Source of the DNA: Mactromeris polynyma
Lineage: Eukaryota; Mollusca; Bivalvia; Venerida; Mactridae
Reading direction: 5' to 3'
NCBI GenBank assembly: GCA_032209605.1
Contig: JASFXZ010000015.1
Coordinates: forward strand, 1,736,001 to 1,800,000
DNA: 64,000 nucleotides
The notes below the pieces were generated by a model. It worked only from the letters and a program-made list of their open reading frames with translations, had not been told where the DNA came from and searched no databases. The translations under genes were made by a program, and so were the position numbers. Position 1 is the stretch's first letter; every line of letters begins with the position of its first letter. Shown one piece after another: positions 1 through 11,829 of this stretch.

Positions 1-10
1 TTATTTTTAG

Positions 11-1529
11 ATCATGCTCTGATATTCACTACATACCTGAATACATACAGTCAAGTTTCCCCACAGTACAAGTGAATCAAATCAATAATAAATTAACACA
101 AGCTATCAAAGATATGAGAAAATTGAAGACCAAACATGACAACTTAAATGAGAACCTGGATAAAAGCAAAGCCAGCTGTAAACAAGAAATACAGAAATAC
201 AGGAAAGAAATCAATCAAATCATTGACAAAATTGAAGAAACAACACTGGCAGACATTGATGCTAGACATAAAGATACAAAAAAGAAGACGGATGATAAAA
301 ATCAAAACATACATGACCTACATAATGAAATGGTTAGGTTGAAATCTGAGATTGAGTCTGATAAGAGTAATGACTGTCAGAAATTTGTTAGTGCTAAACT
401 AAGTCAAAGCATGATAATACAAGGTGAAGAATTGCAATCAGGATTATCACATGATCGAACAACTGAACTGAAGTTTACAAGAAATACTGACATTATGACA
501 TTTCTTTTGAGTATTGTGACATTAGGAATGCTGAGTCCACCAGTAATGCAAGACACCGCATCATTAACAGATGCTACTGCATCATTAACAGATGCTACTA
601 GAGGGAAACAACCACAGCAGACAAAATATACAATAAAATCGACAATAAGTCCATCAGCAGCTGGTGATAACAGTAAAAACAAACATGTCTCTACAAGACA
701 AGAAACTGCAGTCGTTATGAAACCACAGAAACAAGGTATTTACAAAATGGTAGATAAATCAGAGTACAACCTGCAACAACCAGATGACCAGAGGAGATGT
801 CATATACAGTCATCTTGTATCTTAGATAGTGATAACATCTTGTTTGCTGATTCCAATAATGACAAGTTAAAATTAGTTGATAGTAAGACATATACAATCA
901 GATCATCATTAACACTGCATTCCGATCCACACTCAGTATGTAGAGTAAGTAGTAAGGAAGCAGTAGTATGTCTGGATGGAACAATACGGTTTGTATCTAC
1001 CCATGGTGATAAACTTGTACAAATGCGTTCACTTAGGTTGAAACATGGTTGTGGATGTATTGCTGTCATCAGAGATAAGTTGTATGTATGTGATGAGGAT
1101 TCTGTATATATCTATACATTGAATGGTAAACTTGTACAGACTATCAGTAAGGATAAATCAGAAAATGCTATATTCTCAGATATCTGTGATATTACTGTGA
1201 GTGATGATGAGCAGATGATTCATGTAGCTAACGGGGATAATGGTGTGAGTACATTGGATACTGATGGACATGTTGTATGGAGATATTCTGGTAGAGATGT
1301 AAGTGGAGCACGGGGAGTGTGTACTGATGGTACTGGTAATGTGATTGTATGTGGTATTGGGTCAGACAATGTAATACAGCTATCAGCAGATGGACAATAC
1401 ATGGGAGAGATTGTTACATGTAGTGATGGAGTGATGCGTCCACAAACAGTGAGCTATGACAGAAACCAACATAAACTGATTATAGGAAAAGATTTTAGTA
1501 ATACAATTACTGTGTATACTGTACAGTAA
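11..1529 (+). CDS. TRIM-like gene A, last exon (coiled coil, linker, beta-propeller)
   Basis: Final coding exon of a RING-less TRIM-like protein; earlier exons lie outside the window. It opens right after an acceptor (ttatttttag, 1-10) in the same phase as the complete copy at 48346, so the Met at 72 is internal. The first residues finish a B-box 2 (SCSDIH). A long Lys/Glu-rich coiled coil follows (about 160 residues), then a hydrophobic stretch (IMTFLLSIVTLGML), a Ser/Thr/Gln-rich linker and a C-terminal NHL-like six-bladed-type propeller with repeats such as VYIYTLNGKLVQTI and GNVIVCGIGSDNVIQLS, ending TVYTVQ and a TAA stop. The family (TRIM2/3/71-like architecture) binds protein or RNA partners through the propeller; the role here is inferred, and immune or developmental roles are both possible. 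It differs from copy B by an extra 21-bp tandem unit (558-599) in the linker. No disabling lesion is seen. Confidence 0.85.
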
Positions 1530-1883
1530 GAAACTAGTGAATGTTTGAGATGCCTTGTGTGTTTGTGAATAATGGGGCGGTGATGGGGAGGGTATGGTAG
1601 GGGTGTCACCTCGCAAGTGTGAGATTTTTTGAAAATTGTGATGAAAATGGAGCTATTTCTAGGCCTCTTGGCCTTTGAGATCTTGATTATGTTGAAACAA
1701 TTCTTGAATTAAGACATTGTGAGTTTTGTAAAATGAGGGGAAAATAATGTAAAGTAAATTACAAACAGGTAAACATGATGCTTTTCATTAATATACTAGT
1801 AATCTGCAATAGCAAAATACATCTACACTGAATCTGAAAGTTCTTTTATGACTGAATCAACACAGTGTTATTTGTGTCACCAA

Positions 1884-1968
1884 GTACTGACAGTAAGCAA
1901 TGTTTGCCCCATAAGGCAATATGAAAACAAAGTGACCATATGGAGTAAATATTGCTTACTGTCAGTAC
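1884..1968. repeat. Perfect 18-bp inverted repeat (hairpin) next to two CRE palindromes
   Basis: The arm gtactgacagtaagcaat (1884-1901) is exactly inverted at 1951-1968 around a 49-nt loop, and the loop itself contains ttgccccataaggcaa. Two TGACGTCA palindromes follow within 45 bp. The whole arrangement is kept at 50203-50320 downstream of gene B. It could be a short MITE, an RNA hairpin in the 3' UTR or a regulatory site; the sequence does not decide. Confidence 0.6.
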
Positions 1969-2155
1969 ATGATGACGTCACATGTAATGTTTTATGGAAA
2001 TGACGTCACTTACTGAAGAGGTTGGAAATCCCACAGCAGCACACAATTAAATATTGGGATAACACTGAAATATACGATCGCCTTGGAAACCGCCGTTTAT
2101 TTTGCCGCTCCAATTTGCGTACCACTTTTTGAAGCCAAAATCTCAAGTTCATACT

Positions 2156-2290
2156 GACCAAACAGTGAACAGTGTTTTATTATACATATTTACCAAACAT
2201 TGTGCAGTGTTTTATTGTACATATTGACCAAACATTGTGCAGTGTTTTATTGTACATATTGACCAAACATTGTGCAGTGTTTCAGGTAAC
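2156..2290. repeat. 35-bp minisatellite, about 4 copies
   Basis: The word accaaacattgtgcagtg recurs at 2156 (diverged), 2191, 2226 and 2261, giving a 35-bp period. The array and about 110 bp after it are missing from the paralogous flank of gene B, where the sequence runs straight from the 2150 equivalent to the 2395 equivalent. Confidence 0.8.
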
Positions 2291-2777
2291 AATATTATAA
2301 GCTTACTAGTATACAAGCATATTGGACAGTGTAATGTACAATTGCTGAAACAGTTTTCAAATATTATTTTCTGAATGTCTGAGTAAGTTTATACATACTT
2401 GAATTATGTGTACTTATATATACTTATACTTATGTATATTGAGGTGGTCTTAATATTGAGATTTAATAAAGAGCAAAACAGTGAAAATGGACTTGAAAAT
2501 TGTATTCTAAATTTTAAGGTAGTCTTATTTTTGAGGTAGTATTTAAGTGAGATTTTACTGTGGTAACATTGTAAATGCAAGATGAGTTTCATATAGACAT
2601 TGAAACAGAGCATTCACTTAAATTATCCGTATGAAACTCCTTACATGTAGAATGTTTTAAATATATACATGTATTTTATAGAACACTCATATTTTAACAC
2701 AAACTATCTATACAATATACCGTTAAGAAGAGTATTGAGGATTTGTTCATTTAGATTTGCATGATGTGGGTGATATA

Positions 2778-4253
2778 CACTGCAACTCCATTATAATGCG
2801 ATCAGGGGGGTCCAAAGACTCGCGACCGCGTTATATCCGATCGAGTTAAAATCTTAAGACATGTGAACCATAGAGAAGGGATACCAACTTACCCCACCCA
2901 CCCAATATAGCGTTATGCATACGACGTTTTCATAAATTTCGTATTTGTTTTAATAAATAGGTAGATGAAAATATATAAAACTTATTAATGCATTATTTTT
3001 TTAAACTAATTCAAAACAAAACTCATTAATTATTTATTCTCTTTCGGAACCGCAATATTTTGGCGGCGTTTGTATTATTTGTTAGCCGTGAAAATTACCC
3101 CCTCTGACACTCGTAAAAAAGGTGCAAATTGCCGATTTAGAGTGACAATTAATTCAATTATTACATACAATTATATTTTCGTACCTGATATTTTTCCGTT
3201 ATTCACCAGAACAAAAGAATAATCCATCGCATAAGACTGTTGATTGGACCAACCATCATGCGTGAAAAATGCGATGGCCTACAGTTTTTGTACCACGCCC
3301 GGTCGTATCTATATTACATACGTCTCATAAAGCATTTCACATCAATCAAATGTGCATTTGACAAAATCACAACCCATGACGGTCGACTTCTGAAACTATA
3401 AGACGACGCGGTGCCTTTGAACTCGGAGTAGAACATTTTCCACGTGCATCGCATTAAACATTGGGCTGACTGCTTGATCTAACAAGTTGAGACGCGGCGC
3501 CTTTGTAGTCTGTGAGAACATTGTTTTTGACTCGCAGCACTTCAAACATTCGATTTGTCCGCTTTTGCCTCGACTGAAAAGGTAAACATGTTGATACATA
3601 GCTACTTTTTGTGACAGATTGAGAAATAGTCGACCGACACAGCCAGTAGATCTGTGTAAACAACAAGTGCCGTGTTAATCGTAATTAGCGCATTCGGATA
3701 GCGCAAACAGGTTTGCATTTTCATTTAGTTTATTGAGGATTAGCACTCCTTTGTTCCATGATTGACATGCCCTACTGTCATTCCTTCAATTAAAAGAAAT
3801 CTCGCCGGTTCGCGATCATCTAATTGGTCAAGATAAGGAGAATATTTGAACGAGGGCGTGTCTAGACAACTCTGCATCAGCTACACCCGTGACGTCATAG
3901 ATTCAGCACAATCCAAGGTCAAATTAGGTTGATGTTAACATGATATGTGTTGAAAAACATTAGAAGGTGACAATTGTGTAAATATTGATGGTTATCATAA
4001 TTGGACATATATCTCTTACGGTGCGTATATTCAGTTTAATCAATCTCGTTGATACGTCATCGCGGTCGTTTACAGCATGTGATTACGCGAAAAAACAGAC
4101 AGCAAATCGCGGAAAAAAACGATTTTGATAAATGTTTCGTCCTTTTTTGACAAATTTTAGGATTTTTCATGAAAAATATTGGAAGCCACTACGACATCGT
4201 GTAATAATGGATATGGGGGGTATAACCGACCACGGTAAAACGTAGTTGCAGTG
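2778..4253. mobile_element. pogo/Tigger-like non-autonomous DNA transposon, copy 1
   Basis: The ends are CACTGCAACT and AGTTGCAGTG, an inverted pair directly flanked by TA on both sides (2776-2777 and 4254-4255), as expected for a TA-target Tc1/mariner/pogo-type element. Sub-terminal text (ccattataatgcgatc and tataaccgaccacgg) resembles the 'trapped TTATAACGCG' ends common in pogo/Tigger families. Length is 1476 bp. No transposase frame is recognisable, so it is non-autonomous. A second copy in the same orientation lies at 50856-52346 and a truncated inverted copy at 7922-8580. Confidence 0.75.
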
Positions 4254-5760
4254 TATTAGCCTTGGTTCATTATCACCGACAAGTATTATTATTTGTGTGC
4301 ACTGTTTTTGATATTAATGTACTGAGTTACCAGTGATATAGATATTATTTTGATGAAGCAAGATGACATAAAGTCCTACAGAGGATTTAAGCAAACGGTA
4401 AACCTGACGTTACATCGTAAGAAAGTTAAGCAAACGGCTGGCTGGAACCCAGGCTAGTGTGTCAATTTTTATGATATATTCATTGTATATACATCACTGA
4501 GACTCCATTTGTAAATAGTTCTAAATCACTCTATGAAGAATTCTAAGTGGTTTAATACTGAAAACCCTTAAATCACATGCTTAGAGATTTCTTTCCTTTC
4601 TGGCACAGATGTATTTTCCTCGCTTCCTTGCTACATGACTTACAGCAGTGTGTAAGCCAATCAAATGTAAAGGCAAGGATAAAAGCAAATTTTTGACTGC
4701 CCAACTTTGTTTGTTACCTGGAAGCCAATTTATCTGCACATTATCAATAAATTCATCCTTCCTAAATTATGGTTTGAATGTAAACATATGCATGCTATTA
4801 TTGTTGAATATATTCACTAGTTCAAATTAAAGATGTATCCTACAATTTCTGAAATGTCAGTGGACAATGCCACAATGGTCTTGTAATTGTGTTTTGATGT
4901 ACATTTATTTATGTGCCATATTAATCGTTATTGAACATGTATCAAACTATTTGTACCGTGCCTGATACTATTGTTGAATATATTCATAAGTTCAAATTAA
5001 TAAACGGAAACAGAATTTTAATATGTGATTGTCTTTATTTCTTGATTCTTTTAACATGCCTTCACACAATAACTAAAAATCTTAACAGATAGAATCTTTC
5101 ATCTTTGTGTTTCAATTTGTGCAGATCATCATTTATAAAGATGCATATTACTGCATGTAATTTTAAGTAAAAAGAAGGGAATTTAGTTGGTTTGCATAAA
5201 TAAATAATCCCTATTCTACACTTCACATATAAAGTAAATAATAACGTTGAACTGGAGATGTTACGTATAAAGCAGGTGTCCACCAAATCATTCCAAAGAG
5301 AACATGTGCAAAATGGACAGAATACACAACCACTGATATTAAACGAGAGATGTTTGAAAAGCATTATGCCCCTCCCCTCTAAAGATGCATTGTCAGTGAG
5401 AGGATTTTAATTATCATGATGACAAAGGAATCAGTACAGATGATATACAAGAGTTTAAATGTGCTGGTCTTAAAAGCTTAACAGTTCTTAAATTTTTGCT
5501 TGGAAATGGACTTGATATTGACCCTCGACTCAGTGACCCCAACATCTATAAAGTACATCTACAACACACAGGCAACATGTTTCAGGAGGGTAGGTCAAGG
5601 CGTTCTCAAATAATTGGCCGGAAATTGACACCAAAATTGATAGTGTTCCTCTACTACCCGCGTTCTCGAGGTATTGGCCGTAAATCTTTCATGTACAATT
5701 TTCCCCGGTGACATTGACCATTGACCCAGTGACAGACCGACCATCATGTGCAAATCAATA
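4254..5760. other. Duplicated spacer without recognised gene
   Basis: AT-rich sequence matching 52347-54300 with several indels. Short open frames (for example one at 4648 and its counterpart at 52739) show no domain and diverge after a deletion, so I do not call them genes. Around 5500-5710 the text resembles the 'gaccttgacctttgac' repeat family in degraded form. Confidence 0.5.
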
Positions 5761-6110
5761 TGCTCATCTTGGATGGGGGCATAAATATGAACATAAAAGT
5801 GAAATAAAATGAAAGAGAGAATGAGTTCCTATAGATAAGTCTACATACACAACACAATGCTTCCCCAACATAAACACATCATTGACTAATTAGGCATTAA
5901 AAAATCTGTAAAATATATTGACCATCACACACACACACACACACAACATAATACACAGGATAAATATCTAGTACCTAGAAAACAAGCAGCCCTATACTAT
6001 CAGTACTCTTAGTAACTAAACAAGATGCCCAATGGCAACATCTCGAGCACCCCAATTGCAAAGAGATTAAGAGAATACGTTACATAATGCAATATAGTGC
6101 ATATCTATTA
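5761..6110. repeat. Dispersed repeat with (CA)n run
   Basis: Contains aacacaatgcttccccaac, a short CA microsatellite near 5930-5945 and the motif agatgcccaatggcaacat. The same order recurs at 54360-54610, and a related tail occurs at 36100-36230. It appears to be one end of the same dispersed family as the 'gaacgccacatacacaagac' repeat. No gene is seen. Confidence 0.5.
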
Positions 6111-6119
6111 TACTCATTT

Positions 6120-6770
6120 TATACTTTTGATTTCTAAGTGTGATTTTGACCTTCGAGCTATGAACTGGTAGGGTACGGGTCTTGCCCAACACATGAGGTC
6201 ACCATGGTGAACATTTGTGCCAAGTAATTTGAAAATCCCCCCAAATAGATGACAGTGTAATATTCCGGAAAAAATGTTTTTGAATTATTTGGCTACCACG
6301 TGTGACGTTTGAGCTACAGACATGGGTCTTGTACGCAACATGCCATCTCACCATAGTGAACATTTGTACAAAGTAGTTTGAAGATGCCTCAATAAATGAC
6401 ATTGTTATAGTCCGGAAATGTTTAGACAGATTTGTTTATGTTTGACCTGCAAGTGTGACCTTCGTGCTACAGACATGGGTCTTACTCGCAACACGTCTTA
6501 TCATGGTAAATATTTATGACAAGATATTTTGGACCCATTTTTGACATTTGACCTCTAAGTGTGACCTTGACCTTTAATTTATGGACACGGGTCATGCACG
6601 TGACACTCCGTCTCATCATGGTAAACATTTATGCCAAGTCATTTAAAATACTCCAATAAGTGACAGAGTAATGGTCCGGACAGAGAAAATGTGGACGCAC
6701 GCACATACGTACACCAGACGGCCATTGTAGCGCATATGTCGAGCTCACCGCAAGCAATCTTGACAAAAAC
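6120..6770. repeat. Bivalve-type dispersed repeat with ~145-bp internal units
   Basis: About four imperfect units each contain gtgaccttgacctttgagct, acatgggtcttgcacgcaac, a 'catctcatcatggtgaacatt' stretch and a 'tagtccgga' end. The repeat closes with cggccattgtagcgcatatg and tcgagctcaccgcaagc. I recognise this text as a widespread bivalve interspersed repeat. A paralogous copy lies at 54890-55590. Confidence 0.7.
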
Positions 6771-7319
6771 GAGACGGGTTTATTCACGCTATTTAAAAAT
6801 TATTTATCAGAAACCGACAGAACAACCAAATCTAGCGAAAAAATATATACTTCTATAAAGGAAATGTTCAAAGGTTTATTAGTTGTTTTGTCTTCGATGT
6901 ACATAGTTTCGATTATTACCATAGGCGTAGCGCCCATTAAGTTTTATAACAAATATCTGATCTGATTTAGCAGGAGGATATAAACATCTTTAAATACAGC
7001 AAATAAGGAATTTAAAATCATAGTGTGTTATATATAGGCATATATCATTTCAAAACTTCCTACTTCATACAACTATGCGATATCGTCTTACTGATAATGT
7101 GTTTACGGGCGTTTATGCAGTTGTCATCTTGTTTACATGGTGAATGTAGGTCAAGTCTGTTTGAATAATCCATATTGAAGATGATAAATTAGTGACATGG
7201 TACATGTATGATACCTATGTTAAAGTACCTGTGTGACACTGTGGGAAAGTGCCTGCTGTCCTACCCAGATCTGAGCTATGTATATATGGACATTTTTATC
7301 ATTCAGCCATTTTAGTCTT
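6771..7319. other. Duplicated spacer, no recognised feature
   Basis: AT-rich text matching 55600-55985 (for example gcgatatcgtcttactgata). A 'cacactgtgggaaagtgcct' part near 7230-7310 is present only here. Nothing coding is seen. Confidence 0.4.
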
Positions 7320-7915
7320 AAAACTGTAAAAGACTGGAGGTTTAAATCGATTTATCAACTAGTCAGCCTCACACTTAACCGCACTTTTCCTGTTACTGCC
7401 AAATGATGTCATATGTATTTAATGAAGTCATATGTATAAAATGCTGTCACATGTATTAAATGTTGTATGACATGTGTATTAAATGATGTCATAATAAAAA
7501 AGTTTTTGAGAGATCTATCTGATGGATATGCCTCAATGTTTTTTCATAAGTATGCATTGCATAGAGAAGTGGAAGAGAGCTTAATAATAACTCAAGCTGG
7601 CCAATATAATGCTCTGATACACATGGAGCAACAAGAGAAAGCAAAACATGAAACAAGGACTAACATCAATATTAACTTTAAAGTACAACATAATTTCAAA
7701 AGGGTTGGGTAATAGCTATACGATACTAAATGGAACACCTTCTGTTAGTTCTGAGCAAAAGTTAATGCCAACAAAGTCCCGAACATAATCCTACAAAACA
7801 ATCTCATCTGTCATATCATGCCATATCAAGCTTCATATAGTCTTATAACATTCCAGCACGCAGTCAAAAAAGGTACAACAAATTCTCAACAGTCGATTTA
7901 TTTAAAATCTTGAAG
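7320..7915. repeat. Direct repeat flanking the accessory block (left copy)
   Basis: About 600 bp that recur at 25575-26190 and, once, at 55990-56540. The segment starts near aatcgatttatcaactagt, includes a small array of gtcatatgtattaaatga units, and contains a conserved open frame reading HREVEESLI...HETRTNININ. It ends immediately before the inverted pogo-like copy at 7922. Left and right copies bound the 17.7-kb block that is missing downstream of gene B. Confidence 0.75.
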
Positions 7916-7921
7916 TTAGTA

Positions 7922-8580
7922 CACTGCAACTTCGTTACTACGCGGTCGGTTATAGCGCGATATCAATTATAACCCGATGTCGTCGTGGCTCCCGATTATT
8001 TACACGAAAAATCCTAATATTTGTTAAAAAAGGAAAGAAATTATCAAAATCGTATTATTCCGCGATTTGCTGTCTGCTTTTTCGCGAAACCACGTTCTGT
8101 TAACGAACCGCGAATCAACGAGATTACTTAAACTGAATATACGCATCATAAGAGATATTTGTCAAATTATGATAACCATCAATATTTACACAAGTGTCAC
8201 CTTCTAATTTTTTTCAACACATTCCATAAACATCAACGTAATTTGACCTTGGATTGTGCTGAAACTATGACGTCACGGGTATAGCTGATGCAGAGTCGTC
8301 TAGACAAGCCCACGTTCAATTATTCTCCTTACCATGACCACTTAGAAGATCGCGAACCGGCGAGATTTCTTTTAATTGAATGAATGACCGTAGGGCATGT
8401 CAATCATGGAACAAAGTAGTGTTAATCCTAAATGACAATGCAAACCTGTTTGCGATATCGCTAATTACGATTAAAACAGCACTTGTTGTTCACACAAATC
8501 TACTAGATGTGTCGGTTGACTATTTCTCTATCTGTCACAAAAAGTAAAACTTTTCCGCTCACAGTCAAAAACCTAGTATC
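7922..8580. mobile_element. pogo/Tigger-like element, copy 3, inverted and truncated
   Basis: Starts with CACTGCAACTTCGTT after a TA (7920-7921). Read in reverse complement it follows copy 1 from its right end (4253) back to about 3580, sharing the 'gatgtcgt.gtggc' stretch and the 'gacgtcacgggt' stretch. Divergence from copies 1 and 2 is clearly greater than between those two, so it is older. The other end is lost. Confidence 0.7.
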
Positions 8581-8650
8581 AAATCCCGGTAAATCATAAC
8601 ATAAACAGAATATATCGAATGGCTGTAATGCAGTAGTTGACTTTTAATTA

Positions 8651-8801
8651 CAGTGAGACCTTGTTTATCGACAACCTTCTGTCCGATTATAAATATCAGG
8701 TCCCGATGTATCTTCTTAGGCATGTTGAATTACTGTACAACCACGTATGATTCGAAATAAAAGTTTGGACACGATGAATTGGAACGTACAAGGCCCGACT
8801 G
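8651..8801. mobile_element. 151-bp MITE with TA target duplication
   Basis: The left end CAGTGAGACCTTG and right end CAAGGCCCGACTG are imperfect inverted repeats (10 of 13 positions), flanked by TA at 8649-8650 and 8802-8803. The sequence between has no coding potential. The ends suit a pogo/mariner-type MITE. Confidence 0.6.
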
Positions 8802-8883
8802 TAGTTAAAAGGTAAAACTATATTGACACCGAAGTCTGTGACACTTTTTTGTATCATTTGTTTCTTTTTATCACTTTAAAAGG

Positions 8884-9355
8884 TACTGGCCTCCGTGGCC
8901 AAGTGGTTATGGTTGCTGACTTCAAACCACCTGCCCATCACACATGAAAGTTCAAATCTCACCATGTATATTCAATAAGTGTGTGAGGAAGCCATCGAAC
9001 TGGTTTACAGAAGGCCGTTGGTGTACACCTGGGCCACTATTCACAAACGTTTTAAGACTGAATCTAAGACTTAAACTTTAAAATGGTTAATGTTCATTTT
9101 GTTCCTACGTTATTAGTACAAAATATATTTTGATAAAACATGGCAAAAGTATATAGTGAGTAACAAGAAATATTCAGGCAATAATGTTTCCGTTTAAATA
9201 TAATGAGAACGAAATGCTTGTAAATTTAACTTTTGCAATTTTAAAGTCTAAGTCTGAGATTCAGTCTTAAAATGTTTGTGAATACGGGCCCTGTGATCTT
9301 CCGCCAACCTATCAGCTGGAATAGTCGCTACATATCCCAGTTTATGTGACTTAAA
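8884..9355 (+). mobile_element. tRNA-derived V-SINE (RUDI-like), interrupted by a MITE
   Basis: The tRNA-like head has an A box (tggccaagtgg, about 8897) and a B box (agttcaaatct, about 8949). It is followed by the conserved SINE body (ggtttacagaaggccgttgg). After a 261-bp MITE the body resumes at 9292 with gatcttccgcc, cagctggaatagtcgctac and tgtgacttaaagcccc, which resembles the conserved V-SINE 3' domain. Recognition as a V-SINE/RUDI-type mollusc SINE is from memory of the family's layout. The head is too degraded to be a working tRNA gene. Confidence 0.7.
9031..9291. mobile_element. GGGCC-ended MITE inserted in the SINE
   Basis: The inverted ends agree over about 35 bp, starting GGGCC, then tattcacaaac and ttttaagactgaatct. 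Length is 261 bp with no coding content. A degraded relative (ttttaagactgaatctcag) sits at 19036-19176 inside another foldback. The ends belong to the same broad 'GGGCCCGTATTCA' type as the 2.1-kb element at 34706-36841. Confidence 0.75.
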
Positions 9356-9369
9356 GCCCCAATATAAAA

Positions 9370-11790
9370 ACACATTTAGAGATAAATATTGAGATAAAGC
9401 TCAAATGTTGATGAGTTGCTTGAAGCATACATGAATGGACTGACTAAAATCATTGATAAAAATGCACCTATTCGTTCAAAGACTATCACACTCCGCCCCC
9501 AGTGCCCTTGGTTCACTGATGACCTTCATTCATCTAAACATCTAAATCGTAAATTGGAACGTAAATGGCGGAAAACCAAACTGACTATTGATCATCAAAT
9601 TAACAGAAATCAGTGTGCAGTGTATAACATCATGCTGAATGAAGCTCGTAAAAACCATTACTCAGACAAGATTGAAGCTTCTGGTCGTGATACCAAGAGT
9701 TTATTTAAAATTACAAAAAATATTTACTTGGTGGCAGCAATGATGGCCCTGTTCTTCCCTCTGGTTCTTCTTCAAAAGACACCACCCAGAACTTTAGTGA
9801 TGTTTTCACATCCAAAATTGAAAACCTCCGAAATGAAATCAAGTTAAATCAGACTGAACATATAACGGAGATACATACTGACTCTAAACTTGTCAACCTG
9901 CTACCAGCTACACATGAAGAAGTAAGGAAAATTATTGAAAGGTCCCCAAACAAGTCGTGTGAACTTGATCCAATACCAACATGGATTCTCAAATCCTGCC
10001 TAGATGAACTTCTGCCTTTAATAATAACTATAATCAATACATCACTTAGTTTTTGCCAAGTACCAACAACTTTTAAAAGTGCTATCATTAGACCTCTTCT
10101 GAAGAAACCTGATCTTGACCCAAACGTACTGAAGAACTACAGACCAGTCTCAAACCTTCCTTTTTATCAAAGATTTTAGAAAAGATTGTAGATGTGCGTA
10201 TTGAGAACCATCTTACAGAAAACAGTTTGCACGAGCCATACCAATCAGCTTACAGAAAGTTTCATTCCACTGAAACAGTGCTACTTAAGGTGCAAAATGA
10301 CATCCTTCAGTCTCTAGACAATAATTGTGTTACTGTGCTTGTATTGCTTGACCTATCAGCAGCATTTGACACCATAGATCACAATACACTGCTAAGTCAT
10401 TTAGAAAATCACTATACGATTTCTGGTCATGCTCTTGCTTGGATTTCTATATACTTGAATGACAGATTTCAGACAGTGTGTGTTGAGGGTGAACTTTCAG
10501 AACCTGTACGTATGAAATATAGCGTTCCACAGGGATCTGTCTTAGGCCCAAACTATTTTACTATGTACACAAAGCCAGTAGGCACTATTTGTCTAAATCA
10601 TGGACTATTTTAACACTTTTACGCTGATGACTCACAGCTGTACATATCATTTAAACCTATAGACTGTGTCTCAAAGTCTGAAGCATTACGTCGCATTGAA
10701 TGTTGTCTGACTGAAATTATTGCCTGGATGAATGGCAACATGTTAAAACTAAACGCTGAAAAAACGGAAGTAATGTTGTTGTCCTCAAAACACAATATCA
10801 AGCATGTTGAGAACGTTTCCGTCATGGTTGGAGAATCCTCAATAAGGTCGTCGGACTCTATCAGAAAATTTGGTGCTTTCTTCACTCCACACATTGACAT
10901 GGAAAAACATATTAACATTGCCTGCAGATCTGCCTATCTCCAGTTGCGAAACATTGGTCGCATACGTAATTTCTCACAACTGATGCTACGAAGACTTTAG
11001 TAACCTCAAAATTGGACTATTGTAACTCTCTCCTTGTTGGTATCTCAAAATCGACTTTGAGTAAACTTCAACGAGTTCAAAATACTGCTGCACGAATCAT
11101 CACAAAAACTTCACGCCATGACCATATAACACCAGTGCTGAAGGAACTCCATTGGTTACCTGTGTGTCAACGGATTCATTACAAAATTCTAGTTTACACT
11201 TACAAAGGACTTCATGATCAGTGTCCTTAATACATTAAAGAGTTGTTGAATGTATACAGACCAACTAGAGGCCTTCGTTACAGCAGTGCATTGACATTAG
11301 TGGTCCCACGGACCAGAACTGTTACATTTGGTAACCGGAGCTTTAGCCATGCTGCTCCGAGCTTATGGAATGCTCTCCCTAGCTCAGTCCAAAGTACTCA
11401 GTCTTTGAACATTTTTTAAAAACAGTTGAACACCCATCTTTTTTAAAATTATTATGCAAACTGAACTTCGGGTTTAAACAAACACATGGCGTTTTTTTTT
11501 AATCAAGTACAGTTACTTCTATTTTTTATATCTCCTAAATACAATAGGATTTTATGCTCCTTTTTTTATCTTTTCCGTGTGAGTTTTATATGTAAATATT
11601 GTTTCAGGCTGACTTTAACTTAAGCTAGTGTTTTAAAGTTTGTGTTTTTTTTTTGTTTATTTAGAATGTTATATTCTAATCTATGCTACTGTGTGCATTT
11701 TATGTTTTTATTGTAAAGCACTTTTGAACATATTTATAATATGAAAAGAGTGCTATATAAATTTGGTATAATAATAATAATAATAAATTA
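9370..11790 (+). pseudogene. L2/CR1-type non-LTR retrotransposon, 5'-truncated and broken
   Basis: Encodes the region between the lost endonuclease and the reverse transcriptase (9404-9847), then the RT core in several frames: KNYRPVSNL near 10135, AFDTIDHNTLLS near 10364, VPQGSVLGP near 10528 and YADD at 10620-10631. The C-terminal domain follows (DYCNSLLVGI near 11015; DHITPVLKELHWLPV near 11120; HAAPSLWNALP near 11350). The 3' end carries the L2-like signature gtaaagcacttttgaa, a 'gtgctatataaat' stretch and an (ATA)n tail at about 11765-11787. Frameshifts occur near 9730 and 10160. In-frame stops occur just before YADD (10611), near 11000, and at 11228. The endonuclease is missing, so it is dead. 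It lies in the presumed intron region of the minus-strand EF-hand gene. Confidence 0.9.
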
Positions 11791-11829
11791 TACAGCCTTC
11801 ACTGTAACAGATCTCTACAGTTTATTTAC

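Larger units (their letters stand above)
1530..2777. other. 3' flank of gene A
   Basis: Presumed 3' UTR and flank, nearly identical to 49847-50855 after gene B. An AATAAA lies at 2465-2470, about 940 bp after the stop, with a matching one at 50543-50548; AATAAT at 1743 is an alternative. The stretch holds a hairpin, two TGACGTCA sites and a 35-bp minisatellite, each listed separately. No other gene is seen. Confidence 0.5.

Noticed and set aside
404..1616. Minus-strand frames under the TRIM-like exons (also at 48739-49719 and 62502-62831)
   Set aside because: Antisense shadows of well-supported coding exons.
4648..4830. Short frame MCKPIKCKGKDKSK, longer at 52739-53044
   Set aside because: Only the first part is shared; the longer version arises after unrelated sequence. 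No domain is seen.
5496..5711. 71-codon frame MLGNGLDIDPRLSD
   Set aside because: Overlaps degraded dispersed-repeat text and is not kept open in the paralogous region near 53980-54250.
8884..8970. Possible functional tRNA gene
   Set aside because: A and B boxes are present but stems do not pair properly and SINE body text follows; treated as a SINE head. The same applies to 43187-43272.
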